Below, in pieces: positions 24,608 to 34,899 of a DNA stretch of 64,000 nucleotides. The translations under genes were made by a program, and so were the position numbers. The DNA comes from Sitta carolinensis (Eukaryota > Chordata > Aves > Passeriformes > Sittidae): assembly GCA_032173965.1 (NCBI GenBank), contig CM063283.1, positions 79,548,743-79,612,742 on the forward strand, read 5' to 3'. A model generated the notes under the pieces. That model searched no databases. It saw only the letters and a list, made by a program, of their open reading frames with translations, and had not been told where the DNA came from. The stretch's first letter is position 1; the number at the start of each line of letters is the position of its first letter.

Positions 24608-27600
24608 CCCCGAGCTGCCTGAAGTCACCTCTCCTCATATCCAGAGCTGAGGTTTGGCCGGCACTTTTCCTTCTGTCAACAGAGATTAAAAACTCTATTT
24701 CTTTGTGGTCATTGTGACTATGACAGCTGCCAATCTTCACTTTGTTCACAAGATCCCCTCTGGTGAAAAGCAGTGGACAAGGAAGGCATCTTTCCAAGTC
24801 ATCTCCCCTGGGACCTGTTCCTGAAGTTAATGAGAGTTTATTCAAATGCATCAGTGAGTTCAGACTATGACAAATCAACAGTTACACTATCCTTAAAGGT
24901 AGGCTAGATCAACTAATCATTCTGAAATCATCTAAAATTCTCCCTTAGACTTGTTTGAAAGTAAGAAAACAAGAAATGAGTAAAAATATTAAGAAAAAAA
25001 AGAATGTAAAATAGAATTATTTTAACAAGTCATTTAAATAATAATTTAATAAGCACAAATAGAAATAATTTCAGAAATACTATGACAAAGCTCTTTGAAA
25101 AGCACTCTTAAAAGGCATAGGATAAGAGAACAGTGTGGCTGGGAAATAATGGAGGCAGGGAAGTGTAAGACAACTGAGAAGATTTTTGTCAGGAAAAGGG
25201 AAATAATACAGAAGAGAATTTAACAGAGTATTATTTTAAATAAAGTGAGTTTACTTTGTTTTCCCAAAGAAGGAGAAAGTAGCTAAACACTGACCCTGGT
25301 AGTTTGGGGTATTTTCAGTTTCCATTTCAAACATAACTAGAGCCAGAGTACATCTGGATTTCCTCAGACATGTCCTCCCTTTTCTGTCAAGAAATTTTCT
25401 CTGTCTGGGAACTGGAGAAGTTTGTGCCCCAGCAGGAATGTCCAAAATTTCCAGACATATTCAATATGCATGTAAAGATTAACTTTGCAGCACAGGCATA
25501 GTGAGCTTGCTGCTTCTGGGAAACATCAGTACACAGTGCACATGTGAGAGTGTGGGTCTGCAAACACACAGCAAGCCTAGCATGCTCCAAACACACTGTT
25601 ATTTATGACAGTACCTGTGGCAAACAGGAGTTTCTACCCAGGATTTACAAACCAGAAATAATTTTGAATAATTCTGAATAATTGTTGAATTTTTCTCCTG
25701 CTGCCATGAAAAAGCCAATCTTGCCATGAGAGTGGATGGCACTTAAAAATCTGAATGATCTGAATGAAATAATCACAGAAGTTGAAGCAATATCATGATA
25801 ACCCTGAAAGCTGCAGGAATAAGCATCAGGAACAGCTAGCTGTGATTTTACGGACTTGGCTTTAACTAAAAGATGAACACACAAAGTAAAAGCTGCTTAA
25901 TGTCCATGGTATCACTATGCTGCTAATAAGGACATCAGCTTTTTTTTTTTTTTTTTTGTTTCTCTGGCCACCAGACAAATAATAAATGTTTCTGAAGAGC
26001 AGCTGTTGCATCCTCCTAAGGACAATCAGTACATCCTGGTTTCCAAGAGTGAGTTACATATGGTATACACTAGTAACACTAGTACTGAAGATCTGCAGGG
26101 AAGACATCACTTCCTTTTAGAAGACCAAGATACTGAAAATATACTTCAGCTTCTTTTATCATTAACACTTAAGAAATACAGGGAAAAACCAGTCACTTTA
26201 CATTGTCAGACAAACTGTGATTGAACTGAATCAGACCCTGTATGCAACTATTCTATTTATGTGAAATAGAACTAAGCAGATCTTCCCTACAAATTAATAT
26301 GAACACAATTTATTGTTCAAAGGCAGTCTTTATATGTATTGTGAATGAACTCAAAAGCTGAATCGAAGCACAAAGATACCAGCACTTAAGAGACAATTCT
26401 TCATGAGAAATTGCATAAATTTCTGTTGGGAAGATGCCAGTTCCCACTGGTTTACATTCATTTAAAATCTTTGGTTAAAATGATAAAGCAGACCAGTCAT
26501 ATCTCTCTGATAACACTGTGCATGAAGGATGCTAGTGATGTGGCAGATTTTCCATTAGCATAATATGACAATGCCAAATTAATTCTAATTATCTTGATTG
26601 TTGAGCACTTAAATGAAAATGAAGACATTAAAAGTAAGTAATTGCTTAAAAGGCTACTTCTGAGAACAAAATACGAAGGATTTTAAAAAAAAATGGTGCA
26701 AAACAACAGGCCTGAACTATCTAAAATCTTGTAAGTTTATTTATTTATTATGAACCTGCTTGGAAAGTAGTATGACTTTTCAGAATGCTTGAAAATTTTG
26801 AAACACTTTTCTGTTAATTACTTTTTTTTTTTTTTCATTAAGCTTATGGACAATATTATTAAATTAACTGATACATTATCTGTAGGTTCTCAGACATAAA
26901 GTCCACACTTCATAATGCAGCTTATTGATCATAAAGGAAAAGATTAAAATAATATGTAGTAGAAATTCACTAATAATGACTATGAAAAATACATTTCTTG
27001 CAAGGCATTAAGCCCTCATTGTTCAGCAAAATCTCACAAGGAAAACACATAACAATTTATATGACAAAAAATATTTTAAAGCAAGTTATTTTGTAATTAT
27101 CTCCAGATATTAAAATACAAATTGCTTAAATCCATTACTATATTATTTTCATGTCAGTATCTGATCATGTTATCTCTTTTTACTTATTTATAATCTTTAT
27201 TTCTTCAAAAAGTTGATGTCATTTACAATGAATCAATCATCTTCTTAAAAAAGAAGAAGGAAAAATATAAATCTTGGGAATTATTTTCTCTTTGTACAAG
27301 CAAAAATTTAAAATTATGTGCTTATTTAGTGTTACAGAGGTGTAGAAGGTTTAGAAAATTAATATACTTCACTCAGTCCACACAGAGAAACGGTAACCAC
27401 AACTTTCAAAATAAAATGCAGCTGTTCTACCACAGCCAGCCTGTTAGCTCTGTGCCTGAGCCCTGTTTCCAGCCCTGGATATCTCACCACACTGCAGCCT
27501 GTTTCAGTAATGTATTGCCAAGAACAGGCTAGCAAGAATTAGTGTCATGAGGGTTGCAATAGAAGTTAAAGGAATTGCATGCAGTAATTAAAAATGCTGA

Positions 27601-29027
27601 CTTTCTACATACACTTTATACAGTTTGCTGAATTGGAAAGGAGCTGCAAAATCCCAGTTTAGTTTTGAAGTGATTTCATTAAAGTGTGGGGTTTTCTGTG
27701 ATTTTTCTTTTTTTTTTTTTTTTCTCACCAGCAGTTTCTTAAATGGCTGAAACCTGTTTTTTCTTGGTCAAGTGCCTCATCCAGGGTCAGGGACACTCCT
27801 CACCTCCCCCTGTTGAAAATACAGCTCTAGTGCCTGAGAATTTAGAAAGTTCTCACTGTCTACAAAAAAAGACAGACTGTGTTAGTGTTTTTGTTGAAAC
27901 CCTTCTGCCCCCCTGCAAGTGCCACAATACACTTTGTTGGAAGTCTGTATGACTTTTCACTCTGACTGTCAACTCACATGGGAGTTCTGAGGCTTCTGAT
28001 AGCCTTTGAAGGAAATAGGGATACGCCCAATATGAAATTGAGAGAACCACTGTTGTATGGCATCATGCTGTAATTCCTGAAACTGAAAACCAATCTGGAA
28101 TTAAGCGTCTAAATTTCCTCAGTAATCCAGAGGGAAAGCCATACATCTCTGAAGAGCAATCAAAAAACTCTTCTCTGAAGATAGATCCTGCCAAGACGAA
28201 AAATCAAACACAAGATCAGAAGGATACAATATCCTGTCCAAGCTGAGTCAACTGAACCAGGACTACAAGTCCTATTGAACTAGTCACAAGTCCACTTCAA
28301 ATGTGAAACTAGGAACCACCTCCTGAGAACTTACATCTGCAATTAATCTGTTTTCCTATGAAAAGTAAGTTGAAGTATGGGTAAGGGCAACTTTCTATTT
28401 CACTAACCACTTCCTCATTGTAATCATGTTTCTACTGCTCTAATCTCTCCTCTCTGGGATTTAGCTACCCATGTACCAAAGCACTGAGAGCAGCCCTGGT
28501 CTGGACTAACTATATAAGCTGTGCTCAAAGAGAAAGGCTGTACAGAGATGAGACAGGACAGAATTAGAGATGAGATGCCTAAGTGAGATCATCTCTGGCT
28601 CAAGGATTCAGAAGGGACAATAGTAGCATGGAAAGACATGAGACCTAAGAGGCAAAAGCATGGCAGGCAAAGGTGATGTGATCCCAGCCAGGATGCCATT
28701 TGTGGTGCTACAGTCAGAGGCCCTAGGTAGTCCTCTGGCTCTGTGAACCCCCTGTGGAAGCCACAAGGCTGACAGCTCTTTGGGTACCTTGTCTATTGAA
28801 GTGAAGAGCACACAAGTGTTTCCTCAAATACCTGGTAATTCTTACGTATCTTTTGTGGGTGCTAGACAGTGAATAACTATTCTATATGTTTTGTTTATGT
28901 ATATTCCTCTTGTAGGGTCAATTATTCTCTGCTTAAAGACACCCAGACATAACTAACCTAAAAACCTGCAAAACACACAAAAGACCATTTTCAAGATCCA
29001 CAAGTTGATTTTTCTGCTTTTGTATGC
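24608..29027. other. AT-rich non-coding stretch, no gene seen
   Basis: The first few hundred bases (to about 24890) are less AT-rich and could be ERV interior after the LTR-tRNA junction, but I recognise no viral frame. The rest is AT-rich, with a T18 run at 25940-25957, T runs near 26822-26835 and 27708-27723, and no coding signature. A patch at 26540-26640 is rich in homeodomain-like ATTA/TAAT motifs. Confidence 0.55.
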
Positions 29028-29062
29028 TGAAATTTAATTTCCAGCAGGGAAATTAAATTTCA
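29028..29062. repeat. Perfect 15-bp inverted repeat with 5-base loop
   Basis: Left arm TGAAATTTAATTTCC (29028-29042), loop AGCAG, right arm GGAAATTAAATTTCA (29048-29062). The arms are exact reverse complements, so the site can form a hairpin in RNA or a cruciform in DNA. No gene or terminator context is visible, so function is unknown. Confidence 0.9.
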
Positions 29063-29223
29063 AGTAAGCCACTCCACCCACACCTTTTGGTACGGAAGAG
29101 ACAATAAATGGAAATATTACAAATTGAAATAGTATCCTAAAACACAGAAACAACAGCTATAGTAATAGAAAGAGTATACAAAAGAGAAGGTGTTTTACTT
29201 ACAAAAAGGTATTGACCACTGGG

Positions 29224-29249
29224 AAAAAAAAAAAAAAAAAAAAAAAAAA
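29224..29249 (+). repeat. Pure A26 tract
   Basis: Uninterrupted adenine run following GACCACTGGG. No recognisable retrosequence precedes it. Confidence 0.9.
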
Positions 29250-29559
29250 GATTCCTGCAGATAACACTTATGCCACAAGATATTCAGCAAACAAAGGCAA
29301 TAGGATGAGGAGAGCTCCTGCAGCTTAATGTTACCACCATTAGCCTGAAACAACGGAAAACAGGGACAAACACACTCTGTCTAGTTTGTCCAAATAGGGA
29401 TTGTGCTGGTTGAGCTCAGTTCTCTGCATTTGCTTGTCATACCACCTCCAACACTCTAACTGCTGTGCCTGTGTGGGCAAAAACCTTTCTCCTGGGGTGT
29501 CTTTTTAGAAATAGCCATTCATTTAAAAACAACCAAAGGCTGATTTATGACTTTGATGC
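29250..29559. other. Spacer, nothing recognised
   Basis: About 300 bases between the A26 tract and the minus-strand ERVL-type LTR. No gene or repeat recognised; it ends with the 5-bp duplication GATGC (29555-29559). Confidence 0.5.
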
Positions 29560-29750
29560 TGTTGCAGTACAAGGTCAGCTGGCAATTAAGCACCATGCAG
29601 CCCCTCAGTTGCTGACCTTCTCCCCATCCTCCCCAGTGGAATGGTGAGGAGAATCAATAGTTAAAACCTGTAGGTTGAGGTATTAACATTTTAATAATTG
29701 AAACAAGTAAAAATTAATAATAATAATAGTTAGCAATAAATAATAATAAT

Positions 29751-30046
29751 TGTTGACACTGTCAGTGATCAGGGAGAAGCAGTTTAAGCTTTCCAGGCTA
29801 AGTCCTACAAAAACAGGAGAAAAGAATATAAGCAAACCAGCACCTGGTGTTTTCGAAGACCTTGCACTGGATGAAAAATGTGCTGTTGTTCCTGAGTTGT
29901 TTACCAAAGGGCAGTGTCTTTCTCAACCAATCAATGTCTAGACAGTGAAGTACGTTATAAAAGTACAGTTTGTTTCTAATAAAGTAGTTCTCATTTTGCC
30001 TTCTGAGAACTCTGTGTCGTTGTTTCTTTGCTGCGATACAGTGACA
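29751..30046 (+). mobile_element. Short solo LTR, ERVK-like, nested in an ERVL-type LTR
   Basis: The element begins TGTTGACACTGT and ends GATACAGTGACA, giving imperfect inverted termini, and is flanked by AATAAT on both sides (29745-29750 and 30047-30052), a 6-bp duplication of the ERVK type. The U3 holds a CCAAT box (29925-29929) and a TATA box TATAAAA (29956-29962); AATAAA follows at 29978-29983, leaving a U5 of up to about 50 bases. Removing it restores a continuous ERVL-type LTR. The duplication lies in AAT-rich sequence, so its match alone is weak evidence; the interruption of a recognised LTR makes the case. Confidence 0.8.
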
Positions 30047-30257
30047 AATAATGATAGGAAAAAACCCAAATCAGCAAGCGGTGCATGATACAATTGATCA
30101 CCACCTTCTGGCCAATACCAGACCTCATTCCTGAACCCTAATCTGTTCCCCTTCCAGGTAGCTTCTCAGTTTGTATAATGGACATAGTGTTCCATGGTGT
30201 GGAATATCCCTTTACAAGTTTGGGTCATCTGAACCCCCTGTGGTGTCTCAGTGGGGC

Positions 30258-30407
30258 TTTTTTTGTTTGTTTTTTGTTTGTTTTTTTTTGTTTGTTTGTT
30301 TGGGGTTTTTTTTGTTTTTGCTTTTTTTCTTGTTTGTTTGTTTGCTTGTTTGGTTTGGGTTTTTTGGTTGTTGTTTTTGGTTTTGTTTTTTCTTTTTGCT
30401 GTTTTAA
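30258..30407 (+). repeat. T/G-rich (TTTG)n-like tract
   Basis: About 150 bases made almost only of T and G, built from TTTG/GTTT units with T runs. It lies inside the old ERVL-type LTR, between its core and U3 start. It opens long but meaningless frames on both strands. Confidence 0.9.
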
Positions 30408-30581
30408 TTTTTTGTACCTCCTGACTGGCAGAGCATGATGACAAAAATTGACATAGGATAAACACTACTTAGCACCAAAACATCAGAGTTTTATCAATAC
30501 TATTCTCATACTGAATCCAAAACAGAGAACTGTACCAGCTACTGAGAAGAAATTGACTCGGTCCCAGTTTAAGCTTCAATA

Positions 30582-33480
30582 GATGCCTGTCAACTAGGCA
30601 GGAAGGAACATTTGAGCCACTTGTGACCCAGAAGGATGCTTGATCCACCTTCACCTGAACATACAGTAATAGAGTATGAGCAGTATTGTATGATATATAA
30701 AGGACCTTAGTTACACTTTGAATAGGCAAGAGTTTATGACCCAAGGACGCATGCGCTGCTCTCAGAACTGAATGTAGGTCTCCCTTTCAGCCTTTTTCTA
30801 TAGCCAAGAGCACATAAACCTGGTAGCTAGCATGTATGTCTATCATGAACACATATTCTAAGTATTTCCAGAAAGAAACATCCCCCCCTTCTCACAGGTA
30901 CCATGAACACAAAGTCATTTAATTAAATCTAGAATTAACATTTTAATCTTGACACTTAACCAGGGAAATAGAGCCTCAAATATTGAGAAAAAAAAGTCTT
31001 CATTCCATTAAATATCATTCCTAAAATCTCACTTCCTGAAATCTGTTCCAAGAAGATTAACAGATCACATCATGACTATTGAAAGATATTGTTTTAAGTC
31101 TCCCAAGGGAGAAAAGAGAAACCAAAACCTAAGCAAAAAGGAACAGTGGAGGAAAGAATTGGAATAGTACCTTTACCATAACTCATCCTGTAATTATCCT
31201 AATTTGGAATCAAACAGGATTTGAAGTCAGGACTTCCCTTCCTCTACCTAAAACCTTTGAAACTTCTTTTTATTAATCATATACCAGATGACTGTTATCC
31301 AGGGTTAAGACTGTTATACTTTTAACAGGTAGTTTGATATAGTACAACCTGTAAAAAATGTGGGCGTCTCATAGAAAAATCAAATCTGCAAGGGTTCATT
31401 TGAACTGCATTTCAGCATGGCAGTGTTTTTATCAGGTTAATAGAGAAGTTGGCAGTCAATTATGTGATAAAATTACCTCTACATTGTAGCAGAATTCAAT
31501 CCTTTTGGCAACCGAGAAATCAGGAACGAGAAAAATACACAACTTGAGTAGAAAAGCAAAATCACTACTGTTACTCTGTTTACAGTTCACTACAGATTTG
31601 ATGTTAGAATAGCTGCAGAAAAAGATATCAAGCAGGTAATGAGCTTTCTGAGTACTAATCGCATGAGACAATCTATAAAGCATTAGTATGAAATAACACA
31701 CTATTTATTATCAGATATTTACACTGTGCAGCTATAATCACTAGTGAGCAGAAAGCATGACTACTTGTCTCAGGTCATTGTGTACATAAAAAGGAAGTCA
31801 TTCTATCAAGACCCTTATGGAAATAGACTGCAACTTTTTTTCTTATTTTCGTTTGCATTTCACAACTGAGAAATCCTCTAAGAATTATCTCAGGTTCCTC
31901 AGAAATGTGTTTCTGATCTTCCTTTCTTCACTAGAACCACCATCAATCATTAGTTTTCTTGGTGAAGCCTAATGCACTTTCTCAGATCACATTATCCTGT
32001 ATGGATTTTGAAAGAAAGCTGAAAAATTTATTATATTTGCATGATGGATAAGGAAATTACCTGTCTGTCTGTCTTTCTCTCAGAATTCATCCACTATATC
32101 CACACACATATACCCATTGAAGACCTACTGGCATACCTAGTTTAGGTTACATTGGCATTTAATTTTTGCAAAACTGATTTTAACTACATCTGTCTTTTCA
32201 AAATTTTCAACTTGGCTTTCCTTGGTGTGGTCCGTGGCCAGTGCCAGTTTTCTTTGGAAACCTGAGAAACAGCAAATAAACAACAAGACTCTTTGCATAA
32301 GAGGCAGCATAGGCAGATGCTAGTGAGCCAGGTAATAATTTGAATTCTTGGGCAGCTTGTACACAATCTGTCTTCCTTCCATTTTTATATTCAGGACTGT
32401 AGACAAATAAATTTACTTTTCTGGTTTTGGTCAGAATATACCCCAGAAAAAAAAAACTTTTATCAAAGTTTTTTCTAAATTAATTGCATATGTCCAGAAA
32501 GAAGCAAATTAATGTCTCTGACAGGAAGCCATTTTGAGAACCGATGAATATTTAAAGAAACAGATCCAATATATTCTCAGCAACAGCCTAGCCAGCCAAA
32601 GAGGCATTCATCCTGTCCCTCTGACCCATCTAAGAGTTAGATGGCTTCCCCAAACCACCTGGAGTCTCCCTATGGAGCATAAGGAGAAATAGGAACCTTC
32701 AGAGAGCAAAAGCACTTTGTATTTTTGTTGATGGTGGTAGTTTGAGCACCATCTTACAATTAGTATTGTAAGAGTAATTGTTACTCTGTTGAAGGCCAGC
32801 TCTCCTGCACAACTTTATTACTAAATGAGAGAAATACTTCTTTCATTTTATTAATACATTTTAAGACAAAAGTGATCATTTGCTGTTTACAACAATTTTC
32901 CACATTCAGGAACGCTAATACTTTCACTCAAACTTATATTTCTGATGAAATCAATAACTTTTAAGTAAAAGAAATGTTCGGTTTGAATTTTGGTAGTTAG
33001 ACACAAAAGTTTTTCATTAACTATAAGAGCTCTAGATGTGTCAAGGGATAAAAAGAATCTCTGTTTCTGTCATATAAAATAAATTTCCATGCCTTTCCTC
33101 TGAGCTGTATTTGATAACACAAAAAATAGACCTGCACCACCAAAGCCTTTTCAAGCGTTCTTTTTTTTCCATATTTCTCTCCCAAAAGGAAGCATATTAT
33201 AAAATCCTTGCCCTAATCACCTTAATTCAGAAATTGATTTCATATTTTGTTCTCATATCTGAGTCTTAAACCCAGAACAGGGACCAAGATGCAAAATGCT
33301 GAGCCCAGCTGAGAAAGCTTAAAATTTTATTAGAATTAAAAACACTTGAGAAGAACAGATCAGTGTGGTGGGATTTGATTTTGTTTCATGTCTGTCCTAA
33401 ATATCAATTACTGTATTAAAGAAATGTCAAACAATATGCCTATATAGAGTTAAATATCAGATTATAACTTTCATGCTTTT
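30582..33480. other. AT-rich non-coding stretch, no gene seen
   Basis: No gene, LTR or CR1 recognised. Short frames only. Confidence 0.6.
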
Positions 33481-33630
33481 TTGGAGTTGCTTGTTGTTCA
33501 GTGTGGGTTTTTGTTTGTCTTTGGGGTTTGGTGGTTTTTTGTGGGGTTTTGTTTGCTTGTTTCCATTTTGGGTTTTTTAAAATGATTTTTGATTTTGCGG
33601 GTTTGTTTTGTTTGGGTGGGTTTTTGTGTG
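33481..33630 (+). repeat. G/T-rich low-complexity tract
   Basis: T/G-rich sequence with repeated GGGTTTT and TTTG units, ending exactly where the truncated CR1 3' fragment begins. Its open frame (33501-33722) is a composition artefact. Confidence 0.8.
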
Positions 33631-33768
33631 ACAGTATTCAAAACCAGGTTGGATGGAGCTCTGAGCAACCTGATCTAGTGGAAGATATCCCTTTCGACAG
33701 CAGAGGGGTTGGAACTAGATGATCTTTAAAGTTCCTTCCAACCTAAACTCTTCTGTGAATTTATGATT
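33631..33768 (+). mobile_element. CR1 LINE, short 3'-end fragment
   Basis: Reads directly as a CR1 3' end: CAAAACCAGGTTGGATGGAG, TGAGCAACCTGATCTAGTGG, GGTTGGAACTAGATGATC, then TTCCTTCCAACCTAAACTC and the terminal TGTGAATTTATGATT. Strongly 5'-truncated, about 138 bases, and quite well preserved. Confidence 0.93.
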
Positions 33769-34162
33769 TGTCATTTTGCTTAAAATTATCATGTCACTGC
33801 TACTTTCTCACTTAAGCAACACATAATATGAAAACACAAGACACTTGAAGAAGGGTTACCCCATTTGTCAAAGTGTTTATTTAAATCCTTGGAGAATTTA
33901 ATGTTGGAATATCTATGTTTATTTTAGCAAAAAAAAATACAAAAAGTTTTAAAGTTCGTCTTTTAAATAGCTTAGACCAACTTCTGATCTTTAATGTTTC
34001 TTTTCCTTGTGTTACTCCTTTTCCAATGCAGTCAAAGGATTCTTAGCTAAACAGAATTCACAGGACTAGATGCCTCACTACAAAATTGCCTTCTAGTCTT
34101 CCCATTTGAAATTATGAAAGTCTGGTTTCTTATTTCTATCTTTGCAAGAAATAGAGAAAAAT
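33769..34162. other. Spacer, possible degraded LTR start
   Basis: No clear feature. The 5' part of the plus-strand ERVL-type LTR should lie near here, but I could not align it with confidence. Confidence 0.4.
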
Positions 34163-34323
34163 GGAGAGGAGAGGAGAGGAGAGGAGAGGAGAGGAGAGGA
34201 GAGGAGAGGAGAGGAGAGGAGAGGAGAGGAGAGGAGAGGAAGAGGAGAGGAGAGGAGAGGAGGAGAGGAGAGGAGAGGAGAGGAGAGGAGAGGAGAGGAG
34301 AGGAGGAGGAGGAGAGGAGAGGG
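34163..34323 (+). repeat. (GAGGA)n purine microsatellite
   Basis: About 160 bases of purines only on the plus strand, mostly a 5-base GAGGA unit with a few insertions of AAG or GAG. The unit length and lack of stops create long frames on both strands (Glu/Arg-rich or Leu/Ser-rich), which are not genes. Such mirror-like polypurine tracts can form triplex (H-) DNA. Confidence 0.95.
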
Positions 34324-34359
34324 AACTGGAGTTCTAAACAACAAAATTAACAAGAAAAA

Positions 34360-34899
34360 TGCAGCTTTTTGAGGATTTTTAAGTTTCAGTTGTTGCTGAG
34401 CAGTGCTTATGCTAGATCAAGGACTTTCCAGCTTCTCATGCCCTGCCAGCAAGCAGGCTCAGGTTGCACAAGAAGCTGGATGCTGAAAGAGACAGAACAA
34501 CTGACCCCTACTGACGAAAAGGATATCCGATGCCTTATGCACTATGCCCAGAATATAAACTAGGCAGAAAGCTGGCCTTGGGGCCATGGCTTGGGAACTG
34601 TCTGGGCATCATCTGATGGTGGCAAGCAATTGTTTTCATTTGCATCAGTTGTTTCTCCTGTGTTTTACTTCTCTCTCTTTTTGTAACTTTCATTATTACT
34701 ATTATTATTATTATTATTTATTGCTATTATTATTACTACTATTACTACTACTAAGTTCTACTACTAAGTTGTTGCCATCTCAACAAAAGTAAGTTTTCTT
34801 ACTTTTACCTTTCGATTCTCTCCCTCATCCTACTAGTTAAACAGGGAGTAAGCAGAGAGCTCTGTGGTCCTTGGTTGTTAGACTGGATTAATCAGTGCA
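34360..34899 (+). mobile_element. ERVL-type LTR, plus strand, 5' end unclear
   Basis: Same LTR family as at 29560-30581, in the opposite orientation: CAGTTGTTGCTGAGCAGTGC, GATCAAGGACTTTCCAGC, TGCACAAGAAGCTGG, a core with GGATATCCGATGCCTTATGC, a TATA-like ATATAAAC near 34553, the CTTACTTTTACCTTTCGATT segment, and a U5 ending GGATTAATCAGTGCA at 34899. The first 100 or so bases are missing or scrambled next to the (GAGGA)n tract. It contains its own TTA/TAC microsatellite. No target duplication found. Confidence 0.78.
34692..34767 (+). repeat. (TTA)n/(TAC)n trinucleotide microsatellite inside an LTR
   Basis: ATT/TTA repeats grade into ACT/TAC repeats over about 75 bases. The position within the ERVL-type LTR corresponds to the AAT-rich tract of the minus-strand copy at about 29712-29750, so the repeat is part of the family and not an independent arrival. 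Confidence 0.9.

Larger units (their letters stand above)
29560..30581 (-). mobile_element. ERVL-type solo LTR, interrupted by a second LTR
   Basis: Minus-strand copy of the avian ERVL-type LTR. On the plus strand it opens with the complement of U5 (AAGGTCAGCTGGCAATTAAG, then CACCATGCAGCC), passes an AAT-rich tract near 29712-29750, and after the inserted LTR resumes with AATTGATCACCACCTTCTGG, then GGTGTGGAATATCCCTTTAC in the core and ACATCAGAGTTTTATCAATA near the U3 start. It is flanked by the direct repeat GATGC (29555-29559 and 30582-30586), the 5-bp duplication expected of ERVL-type integration. The terminal CA is mutated to TA. It holds a 296-bp LTR at 29751-30046 and a T/G-rich expansion at 30258-30407. 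No internal ERV region remains. Confidence 0.82.

Noticed and set aside
29400..29440. TGTGCTGGTTGAGCTCAG as the start of another LTR
   Set aside because: Only the first few bases resemble avian LTR starts; no TATA box, polyadenylation signal or duplication follows.
30166..30465. Phe/Leu/Cys-rich and Lys/Thr-rich frames
   Set aside because: Translation of the T/G-rich tract inside an old LTR.
34098..34103. CTTCCC as the 5' target duplication of the plus-strand LTR ending at 34899 (which is followed by CTTCCC)
   Set aside because: No TG start follows it directly and the LTR 5' part cannot be aligned there; a six-base match alone is weak.
34093..34372. Glu/Arg-rich and Leu/Ser-rich frames
   Set aside because: Translation of the (GAGGA)n microsatellite.
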